Source of the DNA: Saprolegnia diclina VS20
Lineage: Eukaryota; Oomycota; Saprolegniomycetes; Saprolegniales; Saprolegniaceae
DNA: 38,773 nucleotides
Assembly: GCF_000281045.1 (NCBI RefSeq)
Contig: NW_008246083.1
Span: 88,148 to 126,920 of the forward strand
Direction: 5' to 3'
This document shows, one piece after another, positions 18,864 to 31,104 of the stretch (positions are counted from its first letter, which is position 1; the number at the start of each line of letters is the position of its first letter). The notes beneath the pieces were generated by a model. The model was not told the DNA's origin. It saw only the letters and a program-made list of their open reading frames with translations, and made no database searches. The position numbers were made by a program, and so were the translations under genes.

Positions 18864-20822
18864 TTACTCTTCCGCGGCCATGTGGGCTTCGAGGACAGCG
18901 ATGGCTTCCGTGATCTTGCCCTCGAGCGCTTCCGGGCTCTCCAACAAGTGGAGCAGCTCGCCGTTGTCCATCTCCAAGAGCATGCCCGTGATCTTACCGG
19001 CAAGCTGCGGCTGCGACTTCTCGATCAACGGGAAGAGGCGCTCGCCAATCATGTTCTTCTGCATGTTGGGCGAGGCAGCAGCCAAGGCGGCCGACGTGAG
19101 CGGCTCCATGACCGGGACGGCCGGCGCCGCCGGGGCGACTTCGGGTTGGTTGCGCGCGTTCGCAGTGTACTTGAAGTTGTTGCGGTTGTTGCGCGGCTGG
19201 CCCTGCATCTGCGGCGGCACCTGGCCCTGCGGGCGACGACCACGCGGCTGGCGCGGCTGGCCCTGCATGGGCATGCCGTACTGGGGCATACCGTAGCCGG
19301 CCGGGCCGGGGGCACCGGGCTGGCGGTACGGCATCGGGCCGCGGGGCATGCCACCACGCGGCATCATCTGCTGCGGGTAGACAAAGCCCTGGCGCGACTG
19401 CGGCGGCATCTGGTTGGGCTGCGCGTAGAACATGGGCGCGGCGCCGTACATGGGCGGCTGCTGCATGGGCATGCCACGGCCGACGACCATGCCGGACGCG
19501 CGCTGCTGGGCGTGCTGCGCTTCCAACTGGGCGCGGCGCACTTCCTTGCGCTGGGCGAGGGCCACGTAGATGGGCTTGCCCGAGACGAGCTTGCCGTTCA
19601 TGTCCGTGACGGCCTTGGTGGCCTCCTCGGGCGTGGCAAAGCACACAAAGCCGAAGCCGCGCGAGTTGCCCGACGGGTCCTTCATGATGCGGCAGCTCGT
19701 GATCGTGCCGCAGGTCGTGAACGCCTCGCGGAGCTCGTCGTCGTTGAGCTGGTCGTCCAAGTTCTTGACGTACAGGTTGACGCCCTGGTACTTGTTGATG
19801 CGTTCCATCTTGAGCGCCTCGAACTTGTTGCGGAGCTCACGCTCGCGCTCGCTGCGCTTCTGGGCCTTGCCAACGTAGAGCGCAATGTCGGCGCCGTCCT
19901 CCTGGCCGACCACCTTGTCGTTGAGGGCCTCGACGGCCTTCTGGGCCGACTCGGGCTCGTCGAAGTTGACAAAGCCAAAGCCGCGGTTGCCCTCGGACGA
20001 CGCGTCCTTCATGACGACGCAGCTCGTGATGGCGCCAAAGACCTCAAATTCCTTGCGCAACGTCGCGTCGTCCCAGTTGTGCGGGATGTTCTTGACGTAG
20101 CAGTTGGTCCAGTCGGCGAGGTCGGGGCGGTCCTGGCGCTTCTGGAAGTGGCCGACAAAGACCTCCGAGCCGGCGATGAGCATGCCGTTGATCTTGGCAA
20201 TGGCCTCGTTGGCGGCCTCGGCCGTCTCGTAGTGCACGTAGCCATAGCCCTTGGAGCCGCCCGACGTGTTGTCGATCGCGACCTTGCACGAGAGGATGTT
20301 GCCAAAGAGCGAGAACGTGTCGTAGAGCGCCTTGTTGTCGATCGAGACATCGAGGTTCTTGACAAAGATGTTGCCGACGCCCGACTTGCGGAGCGACGGG
20401 TCGCGCTGCGACCACATGATGCGGCACGGCACGCCCTTGATGCTCGTGTAGTTCATCGTGTCAAGCGCACGCTCGGCGTCCGAGACGTTGTGGAAGTTGA
20501 CGTACGCGTAGCCCAACGAGCGGCGCGTGACGGCGTCGCGGCACACCCGGATCGACGCGACAGGCCCGACGGCGTTGAAGATCTCAAAGAGCAACGCCTA
20601 TGGTATCATAATGCCACCATGAGCTGCGGTCCCTGTGCACACGCGATATATGCAACGTTTCGTCGTGCCTCGATTGAATGGTGAGGTTACCTCTGTCACG
20701 TCGGGGTGGATGTCGCCCACGTAGAGCGACGCCGTGTGGAACGGCTGCGCCGGCGCGGCAGGCGAGGCCACAGGGGCGGCGTTCGTCGCGGCGACGGGGC
20801 TCGAGGGGGCAGCGGAGGCCAT
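18864..20822 (-). CDS. PABP: Polyadenylate-binding protein (cytoplasmic PABP)
   Basis: Two exons, 20691-20822 and 18864-20597, split by a 93-nt intron inside RRM1; 621 residues. Four RRMs are present: RRM1 begins SLYVGDI at 32, RRM2 NIFVKNLD near 119, RRM3 NCYVKNIPHNW near 211 and RRM4 NLYVKNLDDQL near 314. Each has its RNP1 (GYAYVNF, GYGYVHY, GFGFVNF, GFGFVCF). A Pro/Gln/Met/Gly-rich linker leads to a C-terminal MLLE domain (KITGMLLEMDNGELLHLLE). The protein coats mRNA poly(A) tails, binds eIF4G and controls translation and decay; the MLLE recruits PAM2 proteins. The start at 20822 is set by the first ATG before the conserved N-terminus. An A-rich leader directly upstream suggests autoregulation. 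Confidence 0.97.
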
Positions 20823-20846
20823 GGTTTTTTTTCTACTTTTTGTTGG
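20823..20846 (-). promoter_or_regulatory. A-rich 5' leader of PABP (candidate autoregulatory element)
   Basis: In the mRNA sense, a run of five A (20837-20841) and one of eight A (20825-20832) lie within 20 nt before the start codon. Animal PABPC1 mRNAs carry an A-rich autoregulatory sequence in the leader, which PABP binds to repress its own translation. The sequence position is direct; the function here is inferred. Confidence 0.5.
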
Positions 20847-21675
20847 TTCGGAAGGAAGGAGCTTGATTCGAGATCTTCGTTGCCGCCGGGGAAGGACGAC
20901 AGGAAGAAAGCAAACCAAAAAACGGGAATGGCTATCGCCAAGGCTATTGCTGCACTTCTCCACCAGTCAAATCGTGCCAACGGATTCCCCACCAACCTAA
21001 AGTGCACCAATCACGACCGCTTCTACTTTTCTTTTCGACCAATAAGACGCCCGCATGGGCCCCGTCCCTTGAATCTTCTCTCAGAATGCATACCTTCGGA
21101 TCTTACATACGGGTTTTTTCCCGCGCCCATGGTGGCTTTCCCTCTGATACTCGATACATTGGAACACTTGATGCGCATCGCATCTGATTTGCCCGGTTCA
21201 AGCGACCCAACACACACTATTAGCGTTGATTCGGTGTCGCCTCCGGTATAGTGTATAATAGACCTTGCGCACCACGACGCTGGACGTTCGAGAAGCGACC
21301 ATCTCCCAGCGCAATCTACCACTCAAAGCTATACAAGAGGCTACTTCATTGCTCCGCACGGCAACACTACTACTAGACCATCTGCAGCTTCGCTACCTGC
21401 CGTCAATATACTTGCCCATCAAGCCTACTGGTAGTAGGTACTGACCGGAGCCTTAGCACAGGCAGAGACTATAGTCGTACATTACCTTCCGCTAGCTAAA
21501 CACCCGAGGGGAGCACACGGAGTCTATCGACGATGCCAATCATCGCGCGATCTTTTGTTGGGACGAGTCGCGGATCGTTTTTCTCGGCATATGCCACCGT
21601 GTGTGCCACATTCGCGTGACACGACCAGATCCTGCCGAATTTAGCGCACGGAAATAGTGTGTGGCGTCACTTGCC
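20847..21675. promoter_or_regulatory. Divergent intergenic region, PABP / DCTN4
   Basis: No gene was recognised. CCAAT boxes appear at about 21008 (accaatcac) and 21037 (accaataag), 190-220 bp upstream of the PABP start. The E-box palindrome GGCATATGCC is at 21586-21595 and tgccgaatttag at 21633-21644, both close to the DCTN4 start. The middle (about 21240-21540) shows nothing clear. Confidence 0.5.
21586..21595. promoter_or_regulatory. E-box palindrome GGCATATGCC upstream of DCTN4
   Basis: The same perfect decamer as upstream of SURF1, here 81 bp upstream of the DCTN4 ATG. Confidence 0.45.
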
Positions 21676-23239
21676 ATGTCGATCCGATACGCGTGCGTGT
21701 GCGGCCGGCGCTACCCGCTGGCAGAGCTCTACTGGAGCGACTCGTGCAACAAGCTCGTGTGCCCATGGCCGACGTGCTCGCTCCAGGAGATCGACTCGTA
21801 CTTTTGCCGCTTCCAGATGGACAACCTCCCGTCCAAGGAGGCGGCGGCCTATAAGAACCGGTCGGCGCGCACGTTTGCGTGCCCCGACTGCGCGACCACA
21901 TTGCAGACGATCAAGACAGGCGACAAGTACATCTTCTTCTGCGCCCACTGCCGCTGGGACTCGGAGGCGATTTTGGCCGAAGATGACCCCGACACGCTCA
22001 TGATGGTCGCCAACACGCGCGAGCGCGACGACCACATCTTTGATACGCTTCTATCGCACTACCAACAAGCGTCGGCGCAGCACGCAGCGGCGCACCCGAC
22101 GAAGCCTCTCGCGTTTGGCTCCCTCGCACGGTAAGCTTTCTGCTACGTCGTCTTTGGGATGGAAGTGGCATGGACACACGTAGGTTTGGCAAGCCCCATT
22201 TTCAGGTCAAGGCGCCATCGACCTTGGGCTGGAAGATGGAGCAGCTCGACGAAAAGCTGCACAAGCGCAGCATCGACAACGTGCTGTCGCCGACCGACCA
22301 AAAGCTGGCCGCCGCGCTGCGGGCCAAGTTCCCGAACCACAAGAGCTTCGACTGCGCCGACGATAGCGACGCCGTCGCCGCGCTCGCGTCGAAGAAGTAC
22401 ATGTCGACGATCTCGACGTTGCACCAGCGCTATCGCTGCAACCCGCTTTTGCAGAGTCGGGACGTGCCCGCGCTGTACCCGTCGCGGCCAGACCTCCGCG
22501 TGAAGCGGTCGTGGCGCTGTGTCGAAGCCATGGCCAAGAACAACCCTGGCATCCTCGTCAAGCCGCAGATCAATCCGATGACAGGCGACAGCTCCATGGT
22601 CGTGTCGGCGTCGTGGTGGAAGAAGGCGACGCTCGGCATCCACTTTGTGCCCAACGTGACGATCCAGACGCTTTGGGCGAACGACCACTGCTGGCTCCTC
22701 CTTGAAAACCCCCTCGAGGACGACATTCTCCTCACGGTTGCCGCCAAAGCTCTCGAGAGCGACGAGGGTCCCCCTTTCATCGTACGTTGCTGCTGTCGCT
22801 GCATATCGTGATGCATGCTCGTGGTCTTGTAGCCCGTCGTGCCCGCCGGTCCGCTTGCGATCGGCGCATACGAAGATCCCAACTTGATGGACACGTCGCC
22901 AGCCGAAGTCGCCAAGTTTGACGGTGCGTACCTCGAGGCGCGTGATCGTGTCTTAGACGACTGTGCGAGCAGATGTGACGTCGGACCCGACAAAGACGGT
23001 GCTCACGTCGCGCAACTACGCCAAGTTCAAAGTGCACGTACGTGGCGCCACCACGGCGCAGGAAATGATTATGATACTAGAGCGAGAACGCGATGGATCC
23101 CGTTGCGTTCCAGCTCGAGTTTCACATGTACAAGGTCGAAGACGAGGAGCACATTGGCGCGGTCACGACTGTCGAAGGCCGCCCGCTGCTCGCCATCTTC
23201 ACGATCGATTTGGAGGTCCCCATGGCGGCTCGCGTCTAA
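21676..23239 (+). CDS. DCTN4: Dynactin subunit 4 (p62)
   Basis: Five exons: 21676-22130, 22184-22781, 22833-22923, 22973-23037 and 23081-23239; 455 residues, close to the roughly 460 of animal p62. The N-terminus carries the family's zinc-binding cysteine pattern: CVCGRRYPLAELYW, CNKLVCPWPTC, a later SYFC, CPDC and CAHCRWD. Conserved downstream blocks include SRPDLRVKRSWRC, NPGILVKPQINP and an immunoglobulin-like C-terminal part (LENPLEDDILLTV; NYAKFKVH; DPVAFQLEFHMYK). p62 belongs to the pointed-end complex of dynactin, the dynein cofactor for cargo transport along microtubules. Introns are 43-53 nt. The ATG at 21676 starts exactly at the conserved IRYACVCG block. Confidence 0.92.
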
Positions 23240-23364
23240 CCATGCGCGCTACGAGTCGAGAAATGAAGTTCATATTGCATGCTCGACCACTCGTAGCATG
23301 CACCGATTGCATGCAAGCATGTGCGATGCTGGACGCTCGCCTGCAGGTCTCGCAATCGTTCGCA

Positions 23365-23505
23365 TCATCCTTTCTTGGCCACGCCCTCGACGGTAGCACC
23401 CCATGCACTCACGCTGCGCGAGCCGCTGCACGCAGGTCGTACCTTGCGGCGGCGCGCGTACAGAAGGTCCATCTTGGAGACACTGTTCGGCGGGCGCATG
23501 GTCAT
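23365..23505 (-). CDS. Possible 46-residue basic protein
   Basis: ATG at 23505, stop at 23365-23367. The product starts MTMRPPNSVSKMDLLYARRR and ends SVSAWGATVEGVAKKG. It is GC-rich and basic, with no recognised family. It is divergent from MCM6 and would share the promoter region. It could equally be chance; an internal 29-nt GTACGA...GCAG stretch is too short to be a normal intron here. Confidence 0.25.
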   Translation of the reverse strand: MTMRPPNSVSKMDLLYARRRKVRPACSGSRSVSAWGATVEGVAKKG

Positions 23506-23581
23506 CGCCCACCGCCCGCTCGTCGCGGCCCCAAACGCGCTCGTCTACGGATGTTTGGATCGTATCCGTACAATCCCCAAG

Positions 23582-23593
23582 TTTCGCGCGAAA
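23582..23593. promoter_or_regulatory. E2F/DP binding site upstream of MCM6
   Basis: TTTCGCGCGAAA is a perfect 12-bp palindrome matching the E2F/DP consensus TTTSGCGCSAAA, 148 bp upstream of the MCM6 start codon. MCM genes are classic E2F targets at G1/S in animals and plants. Confidence 0.7.
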
Positions 23594-23741
23594 ACGCGAT
23601 AATGAAAACGCCTCCAAAATACAATGTTGTTTTCCCTTCACCTAAGTTTTCGCTACGAAAACCAAGTTGTTTGCCGCCTCACCACTCGCAAGGTGCATTA
23701 AAACAGCGTCGAATACTATCACTTGACAAAACGCGGGATCC

Positions 23742-26562
<2,821 letters not shown>

Positions 26563-26581
26563 ACCACTACCCAATGTGTCT

Positions 26582-26872
26582 TCACAAATATACGTGGCAG
26601 CAGCAGGAAAGAGTCAGGCGCCAGAACTGCCGCTCCTGCTGCCTCCGGATCTCCACGTCGTGACGCATCATGATGGAGCGCATCTTGCTCCACCGCATGG
26701 CACGATTCTGCATGATCTCCATTGTCTTGGCATGTCCATGATGGCTGAAGTAGACGAGGTACATGCGGCGGATGCATAGACGGCGGCGGCGCTCGCGGCG
26801 CTGCGGCGGATGATATCCGCCTGATTCATTTTGCATTTTTAAAGTTGACTTGCGTTTTGTATGCTGCGGCAT
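26582..26872 (-). CDS. Doubtful 96-residue basic protein
   Basis: ATG at 26872. The middle is strongly basic and IQ-like in composition (RRERRRRLCIRRMYLVYF ... WSKMRSIMMRHDVEIRR). It ends only 20 bp from the MCM6 stop codon. No family was recognised and no splicing is needed. It may be a real small gene converging on MCM6 or a chance frame. Confidence 0.25.
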   Translation of the reverse strand: MPQHTKRKSTLKMQNESGGYHPPQRRERRRRLCIRRMYLVYFSHHGHAKTMEIMQNRAMRWSKMRSIMMRHDVEIRRQQERQFWRLTLSCCCHVYL

Positions 26873-27087
26873 GAACGTCTGCGATCGAACCGGGGCCAGT
26901 TTATCACACCGCCTGGCTACGGGGCAGCTGGCCCGTCGGGTGCTGATTTATTTTATCATCGATCGATTTGTATGCAGTTCCGCCAGTTGACAAAAAAACC
27001 ATCGAAACGCTGAACGCCTCCTGTGACTAATGGACGCCAGTATAATAATTTGCCGACGGGTTGCTGTTGGGCCAAAGAAGGCGTTTG

Positions 27088-27123
27088 ATTGGCCACCGGC
27101 ACCAGAACACGCATGATGATTGG
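27088..27123. promoter_or_regulatory. Two inverted CCAAT boxes
   Basis: ATTGG at 27088-27092 and again at 27119-27123, 200-235 bp upstream of the ATG at 27323. Each sits in a gattggc context. NF-Y type binding is inferred. Confidence 0.4.
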
Positions 27124-27322
27124 CTGAATTTCGCGAACCCTACCCCGTCTGATCGGGCGCACGCTGTATTTTTTTAATGCAAAATAATTTTTGCTGCTTT
27201 TTTACAGGCGACCGCGGGTAAGTATCGCATACAAATTTCCATATACTCGCGCGACATGTGCCCGCCGGCCGGCCCCGAGTCATTCTCGCATTTGCCGGCC
27301 GCCAGTCACCACCTCCTCCGCC

Positions 27323-27706
27323 ATGTACTCGCAGACCGTCCACGGCATGGCCGCCTACAACCCGTATACGCTGCATGACGACTCGCACCTGCGTCAGCGC
27401 TCGTCGCCCATGTACAGCTACAGCCAGGCGCCGCGCCCGTATATGCCGTACGGCAACCAGAGCCCGACCAAGTACCACCACCACTACGACGGCCACCACC
27501 ACCATCACCACATGAGCCAGCACGACGATGACTTTTACCTCGACCACGCTGCGTTTACGATTGTGCCGACGGTACCGACGCCGGAAGAGCTCACGCGCTA
27601 CGAGTATGGCCGCACGCCGTCCGGCAAGGTGCTCGTCACGGCGGGCAACCAGACGGTTGAAATCTTCACGGGTGTCATGAACGCGCCGCCATGCTACATG
27701 GAGTAA
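27323..27706 (+). CDS. Small Tyr/His-rich protein, unknown function
   Basis: Single exon, 127 residues from ATG 27323 (context cgccATGt). The first half is low-complexity, rich in Tyr, Ser, Pro, Gln and His, with histidine clusters (YHHHYDGHHHHHHM). The second half looks folded and coding: FTIVPTVPTPEELTRYEYGR then KVLVTAGNQTVEIFTGVM, ending CYME. No signal peptide or membrane segment is visible. Strong third-position G/C bias and a promoter with CCAAT boxes support a real gene. The family is not recognised; the His cluster could bind metal, but that is speculation. Confidence 0.65.
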   Translation: MYSQTVHGMAAYNPYTLHDDSHLRQRSSPMYSYSQAPRPYMPYGNQSPTKYHHHYDGHHHHHHMSQHDDDFYLDHAAFTIVPTVPTPEELTRYEYGRTPSGKVLVTAGNQTVEIFTGVMNAPPCYME

Positions 27707-28408
27707 GTAGCACGGTCGCTGCGCCTCGCCGTTTGCTGTGCGCCAAGCCCGACCCGACCGACGCTGCTCTTTGTAGAGTATGGAACGTGTGTAAATAAGG
27801 CACGTCGGTCGGCACGACTTGCGACGCGGCGATCCGGGGCGATCGACATTAGAGATTGTAGGCCATATGAGTAAGAATAGCGTGTACGATGAGAAGACAC
27901 GCTCGTATTATCTATTAATAATATGTTAATTCTTGATACCCCACATGATTTCTTATCGTCCTTCAGGATGGCATGATGGGGTTTTCCGAGATTGATGATG
28001 TGATGTCATGTATGATGTGGCTCGCACCCAAGAGGAGCGTGGACGCGCGCCGCCTCTGCGCGCTTCAACTAGAGGCACGGTGTATCTTTGTGCTGCAGAA
28101 CGCGGATCTTGGCCTGTCTTGGTGTACGGTACTGTTGCTCGTCGTGTCCCATATTGCCTATCCATGTCGCCGTAGCTGCACGAGGCGTCCTCGTCGGGCC
28201 GTGCCTGCGCCGACGCTTTGGCCGCGGCCAGCGATGTATCGTGTCGTCGTCGTCATCGACGTTGCCAGCCGGACGCCACATCACCTGCCGCCTTTCTCGC
28301 CGGCATGGCGTTGCGTTTTAAAATCCGCGTCGCTGATTGGCTGACATTTGATGGACCACGTGGCGCTACTCCAATCACAGGACGTGGTTGCATTGGATTA
28401 CGAATTCA
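27707..28408. other. Gap with a possible small minus-strand gene
   Basis: About 700 bp between the His-rich gene and the stop of the ACBP-FYVE-PH gene. A minus-strand frame could start at ATG 28307 (MPARKAAGDVASGW) and, after one or more short introns, continue in a Ser/Arg/Gln-rich frame to a stop at 27953. ATTGG boxes at 28337 and, inverted, near 28372 lie just upstream of that ATG. No product is recognised, and the splicing is not clear enough to list as a gene. 27895-27940 is AT-rich. Confidence 0.3.
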
Positions 28409-30196
28409 CTATTGCGGGTCCTGGGCCCGGATCGCGAGCGAGGCCGCGGAGGCGTCAATGGCCTGCGCAAAGGCCGCGACCCACTCGTTGAGCTCGCGGA
28501 GAGACTCGGCACAGAGCCGAAGCGCAGGGTTGGACTCGTGCAGCACCTAGCGTTGCGTGAATGCGACGTGTTTGGAAGCGCTATGTGCACCTTGAACTGG
28601 TGCGGCCGCCGCTTCTCGCTCTTGATACGGATCGAGTAGCCGCTGAGCTTGTACACTTCGACGGGTGTCACGTCGTCCTCGTGGAGGTAGATACCAACGG
28701 ACCCTTTCCGAATCAGGAGCACAAAGAAGAAGCGCTCCCACGCTTTGTGGAAGCGCGTGCCGACCATGCGATCGAGGTAGCCGCGTTTGATGAGCGTCAC
28801 TTTTGCCGCTTTCTTTGGGGGTGTCGCTGCTATGGCATCGTCGCATGAGTCAAAGAACAGGAGCGACCGCGTGCATACGTGGCATGACGGGAGACGGCGC
28901 AATGTCCTGCGTTGGCTCGAACACGCCCTCGCCGGCGCTTGTCGACACTGTGCTCTCAACGTCATTGGGCTGACCCAGTAGTAGCTTGGAGTCGGGCGCG
29001 ATTTCGTGGCCGGTAGCGAGGACCTTGAGAATCGGTGCCGGGATTTGCTCAATGCACTGGTTGCATACACGTTGCTTGCGCTGGGGCACACCAGGAAAGA
29101 GCCTTAGCCCAATGCGACTCGACGAGCACGGCGCACACACAAGCCGCGAGCAGCGTCGGCACTGCAACTGCATCAACACGCTAGCAAATAGGCGAAGACG
29201 CTTACGTGGTGACGCCGGTTGAGGAGTGTGAACCCTTCACCGCAGTTGGAACACGCGTACGACGACGAGTCGAGCGTCCACTCGGCCTACAACGATGTGT
29301 CCATAAGGTGTTGGCTGCGTCCGTGCCGTGTACGAGCAGCGCGACATCGGGCGTCGCGGGGCTGTTCCATGTCGGCACGACGTCTGTGAGCACACGGATG
29401 TACTTGACGGCCGCGTCCGTCTTGGACATACGCCCGAGCTTTTCCCATTTTTGTCTAGTACATGTGAGTGACAGGAGGCGCTACATGGCAATAAGGTCGT
29501 ACAAGCGGGTTTCGCCGGCAAAGCGCCCGCAGCAGCCAAGCCATTTGGACTTGTTGCCTACGGTTGCATGCATAACGTTAGTACGATGCTCGAACGCAGG
29601 AGGTGCGCACTGCAAGCGAATTGATTTGCGCGGTAGTCGATGGAGCCGCGGTACTCTTCGCACGGACCGTGCAGCACTTGCTGCTTTAGTGCCCATAGCA
29701 CGTCGTCCCAGTTGTGCAGCGGCCATACGCTCGGGTCCACTGCAACAGGATCCGACTGCAAGCGCGAGAGGAGCGTCGACGCGACCTTCTCGGCACGAAG
29801 GAACGTCGACGTGAGCTCCTTGTCGTTGTCGATGAAGGCCAGCGCCATGAATCGGACTCGTGAAACGGGCTCCAATCTTTTTTTGATCCGAAAGGACGAA
29901 AGTGCCGCTTGGTGTTGCACGATCTAGATCTGGGCCAAAACCAGATTCTCCGCCAAGATCTTAGCCCTCCACGAGCACCAATGCAACGCTATACCTACAC
30001 TGCTACGCATGACAAGCCAAGACCTTTGTTCTCCTTGAAGAACTGTTGCGACGGTGCTGTCGACAGAATTGCCCTCAACTCGCAACTGCAATGTCATCTG
30101 TACGACCTCGGGGATGACCACGATGTCGATACGCACGGAGGAGATTTTGCCGACGAGCTTTGCACGCGCCATGAACCTTAGCCTTTGGAGGACCAT
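28409..30196 (-). CDS. Acyl-CoA-binding / FYVE / PH domain fusion protein
   Basis: Eight exons: 29999-30196, 29611-29923, 29503-29557, 29334-29454, 29206-29286, 28879-29161, 28591-28829 and 28409-28546; 475 residues (467 if ATG 30172 is used). The N-terminal 90 residues are unrecognised and beta-rich. An ACBP-like domain follows: ALKQQVLHGPCEEY, then LQKWEKLGRMSKTDAAVKYI and LTDVVPTW. A complete FYVE finger starts near 230: AEWTLD, CSNCGEGFTLLNRRHHCRRC and RVCNQC. A C-terminal PH domain (about 359-470) reads LIKRGYLDRM...AWERFFFVLL...LNEWVAAFAQAI. FYVE and PH domains bind phosphoinositides on endosomes, and ACBP binds acyl-CoA esters, so the protein probably links lipid supply to membranes. 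The intron after 29611 has a perfect TACTAAC branch site. Joining the first exon is slightly less certain than the rest. Confidence 0.85.
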
Positions 30197-30376
30197 TGAT
30201 CGCTTGCTTGTGAGAACTGCAGTCTGTCGAAGAGAGCTGCTGGTGTGTGTTGAGAGAGTGCTGTCAAGGAGTGTTGATGGCTGCTATCACCTGCGTCCGG
30301 ATATTGACAAACGAGCGATCCGGATATGCGACCAACCTCGCAGCCAGTTGGGATTTTTTCGATTTTCGAGCCGAGC

Positions 30377-31021
30377 ATGAGCAGCAGCGGCAAGCCGATG
30401 GGGAGCGTCTCGAGCACGCCGCCGCCGAGCAGTAGTGCGTCGCCGACCAAGAGCGTGATCCAGCACGTGCGCGACATCAAGGAGATGGAGACGCCGCGCC
30501 TGCTCCGGTACATGCGCGTGGGCAACATCCTCTGCGCGATTCTGCAGATCTTTGCCGGCATCGGGGGCATTGCGTCCATCATCACGTTCAACCTCACGGC
30601 CGTCTTTGTCTCGGTGTACATCATCATGTTTGGCGTGCTCTTCCTCCTCTTCGAGTGCCGCCTCTCGCGCTTTGACAAGAGCCTCCGCACGAACTTTGGC
30701 TTTCTCTACTCGTACAAGGGCCGCGCGTTCTTCATCTTCTTCATCGGCTTTATGGACTTTGGCACGGACGACGGCCTTGGCTACATCGCCGGCGTCATCA
30801 TGTGCATCAATGCATTCCTCAACTTTTACGCCATGATGCGCCACCCCGAGTTCAAGAACGGCAACCTCTCGTCGTCCTCGGACCCGACTGTCGGGTATGC
30901 GGCCGCGCACCAAGAAGCCCAGAACTTTATCTCGAAGAACCCGAACATTGCGATGCAAGCGACCAACTACGCCTTCTCGCAGGCCAACGCGGCCGCGCCC
31001 TCGTATGGCAGCCAGTCGTAA
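30377..31021 (+). CDS. COPI-associated / TVP15-type Golgi membrane protein
   Basis: Single exon, 214 residues. After a 50-residue Ser/Pro-rich cytosolic N-terminus, four membrane helices follow: GNILCAILQIFAGIGGIASI, LTAVFVSVYIIMFGVLFLLF, RAFFIFFIGFMDFG and LGYIAGVIMCINAFLNFYAM. The loop RLSRFDKSLRTNFGFLYSYK and the order of helices match the COPI-associated protein family (yeast Tvp15). Members reside in Golgi/COPI vesicle membranes, but their molecular task is poorly known. The C-terminus is hydrophilic with Asn, Ala and Gln. The start at 30377 is the first ATG before the Ser-rich segment; an upstream in-frame non-ATG extension is ignored. It is divergent from the ACBP-FYVE-PH gene by 180 bp. 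Confidence 0.85.
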   Translation: MSSSGKPMGSVSSTPPPSSSASPTKSVIQHVRDIKEMETPRLLRYMRVGNILCAILQIFAGIGGIASIITFNLTAVFVSVYIIMFGVLFLLFECRLSRFDKSLRTNFGFLYSYKGRAFFIFFIGFMDFGTDDGLGYIAGVIMCINAFLNFYAMMRHPEFKNGNLSSSSDPTVGYAAAHQEAQNFISKNPNIAMQATNYAFSQANAAAPSYGSQS

Positions 31022-31104
31022 TCGAAGTGATTCTTTGCCATCGTGTGCGGCGATCCTCTTGTGATGCAAGGCAGTCGTGTAGCTGATAGATGCAGTAGTC
31101 GAGC

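Larger units (their letters stand above)
23240..23741. other. Gap between DCTN4 and MCM6
   Basis: About 500 bp containing a possible 46-codon minus-strand frame (23365-23505) and the E2F palindrome at 23582-23593. The last 150 bp before MCM6 are comparatively AT-rich, as expected of a promoter. Confidence 0.5.
26563..27322. other. Gap between MCM6 and the His-rich small gene
   Basis: It holds a doubtful minus-strand frame (26582-26872) and the promoter of the plus-strand gene at 27323, with two inverted CCAAT boxes and a TTTCGCGAA at 27130-27138. AT-rich sequence lies around 26945-27050 and 27165-27205. Confidence 0.5.

Noticed and set aside
18561-20684. A 700-codon plus-strand frame
   Set aside because: It is exactly antisense to PABP. 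The G/C third-position bias of PABP removes stops on the opposite strand, and the product is a low-complexity Leu/Val/Arg/His-rich sequence with no domain.
23270-23641. A 123-codon minus-strand frame upstream of MCM6
   Set aside because: It has no ATG at its start, crosses the E2F site and AT-rich promoter sequence, and shows no domain.
26885-26945. A tRNA-like minus-strand stretch with GGTTCGATC
   Set aside because: The A-box and B-box spacing is too short and the T-arm and acceptor do not pair, so no tRNA can be folded.
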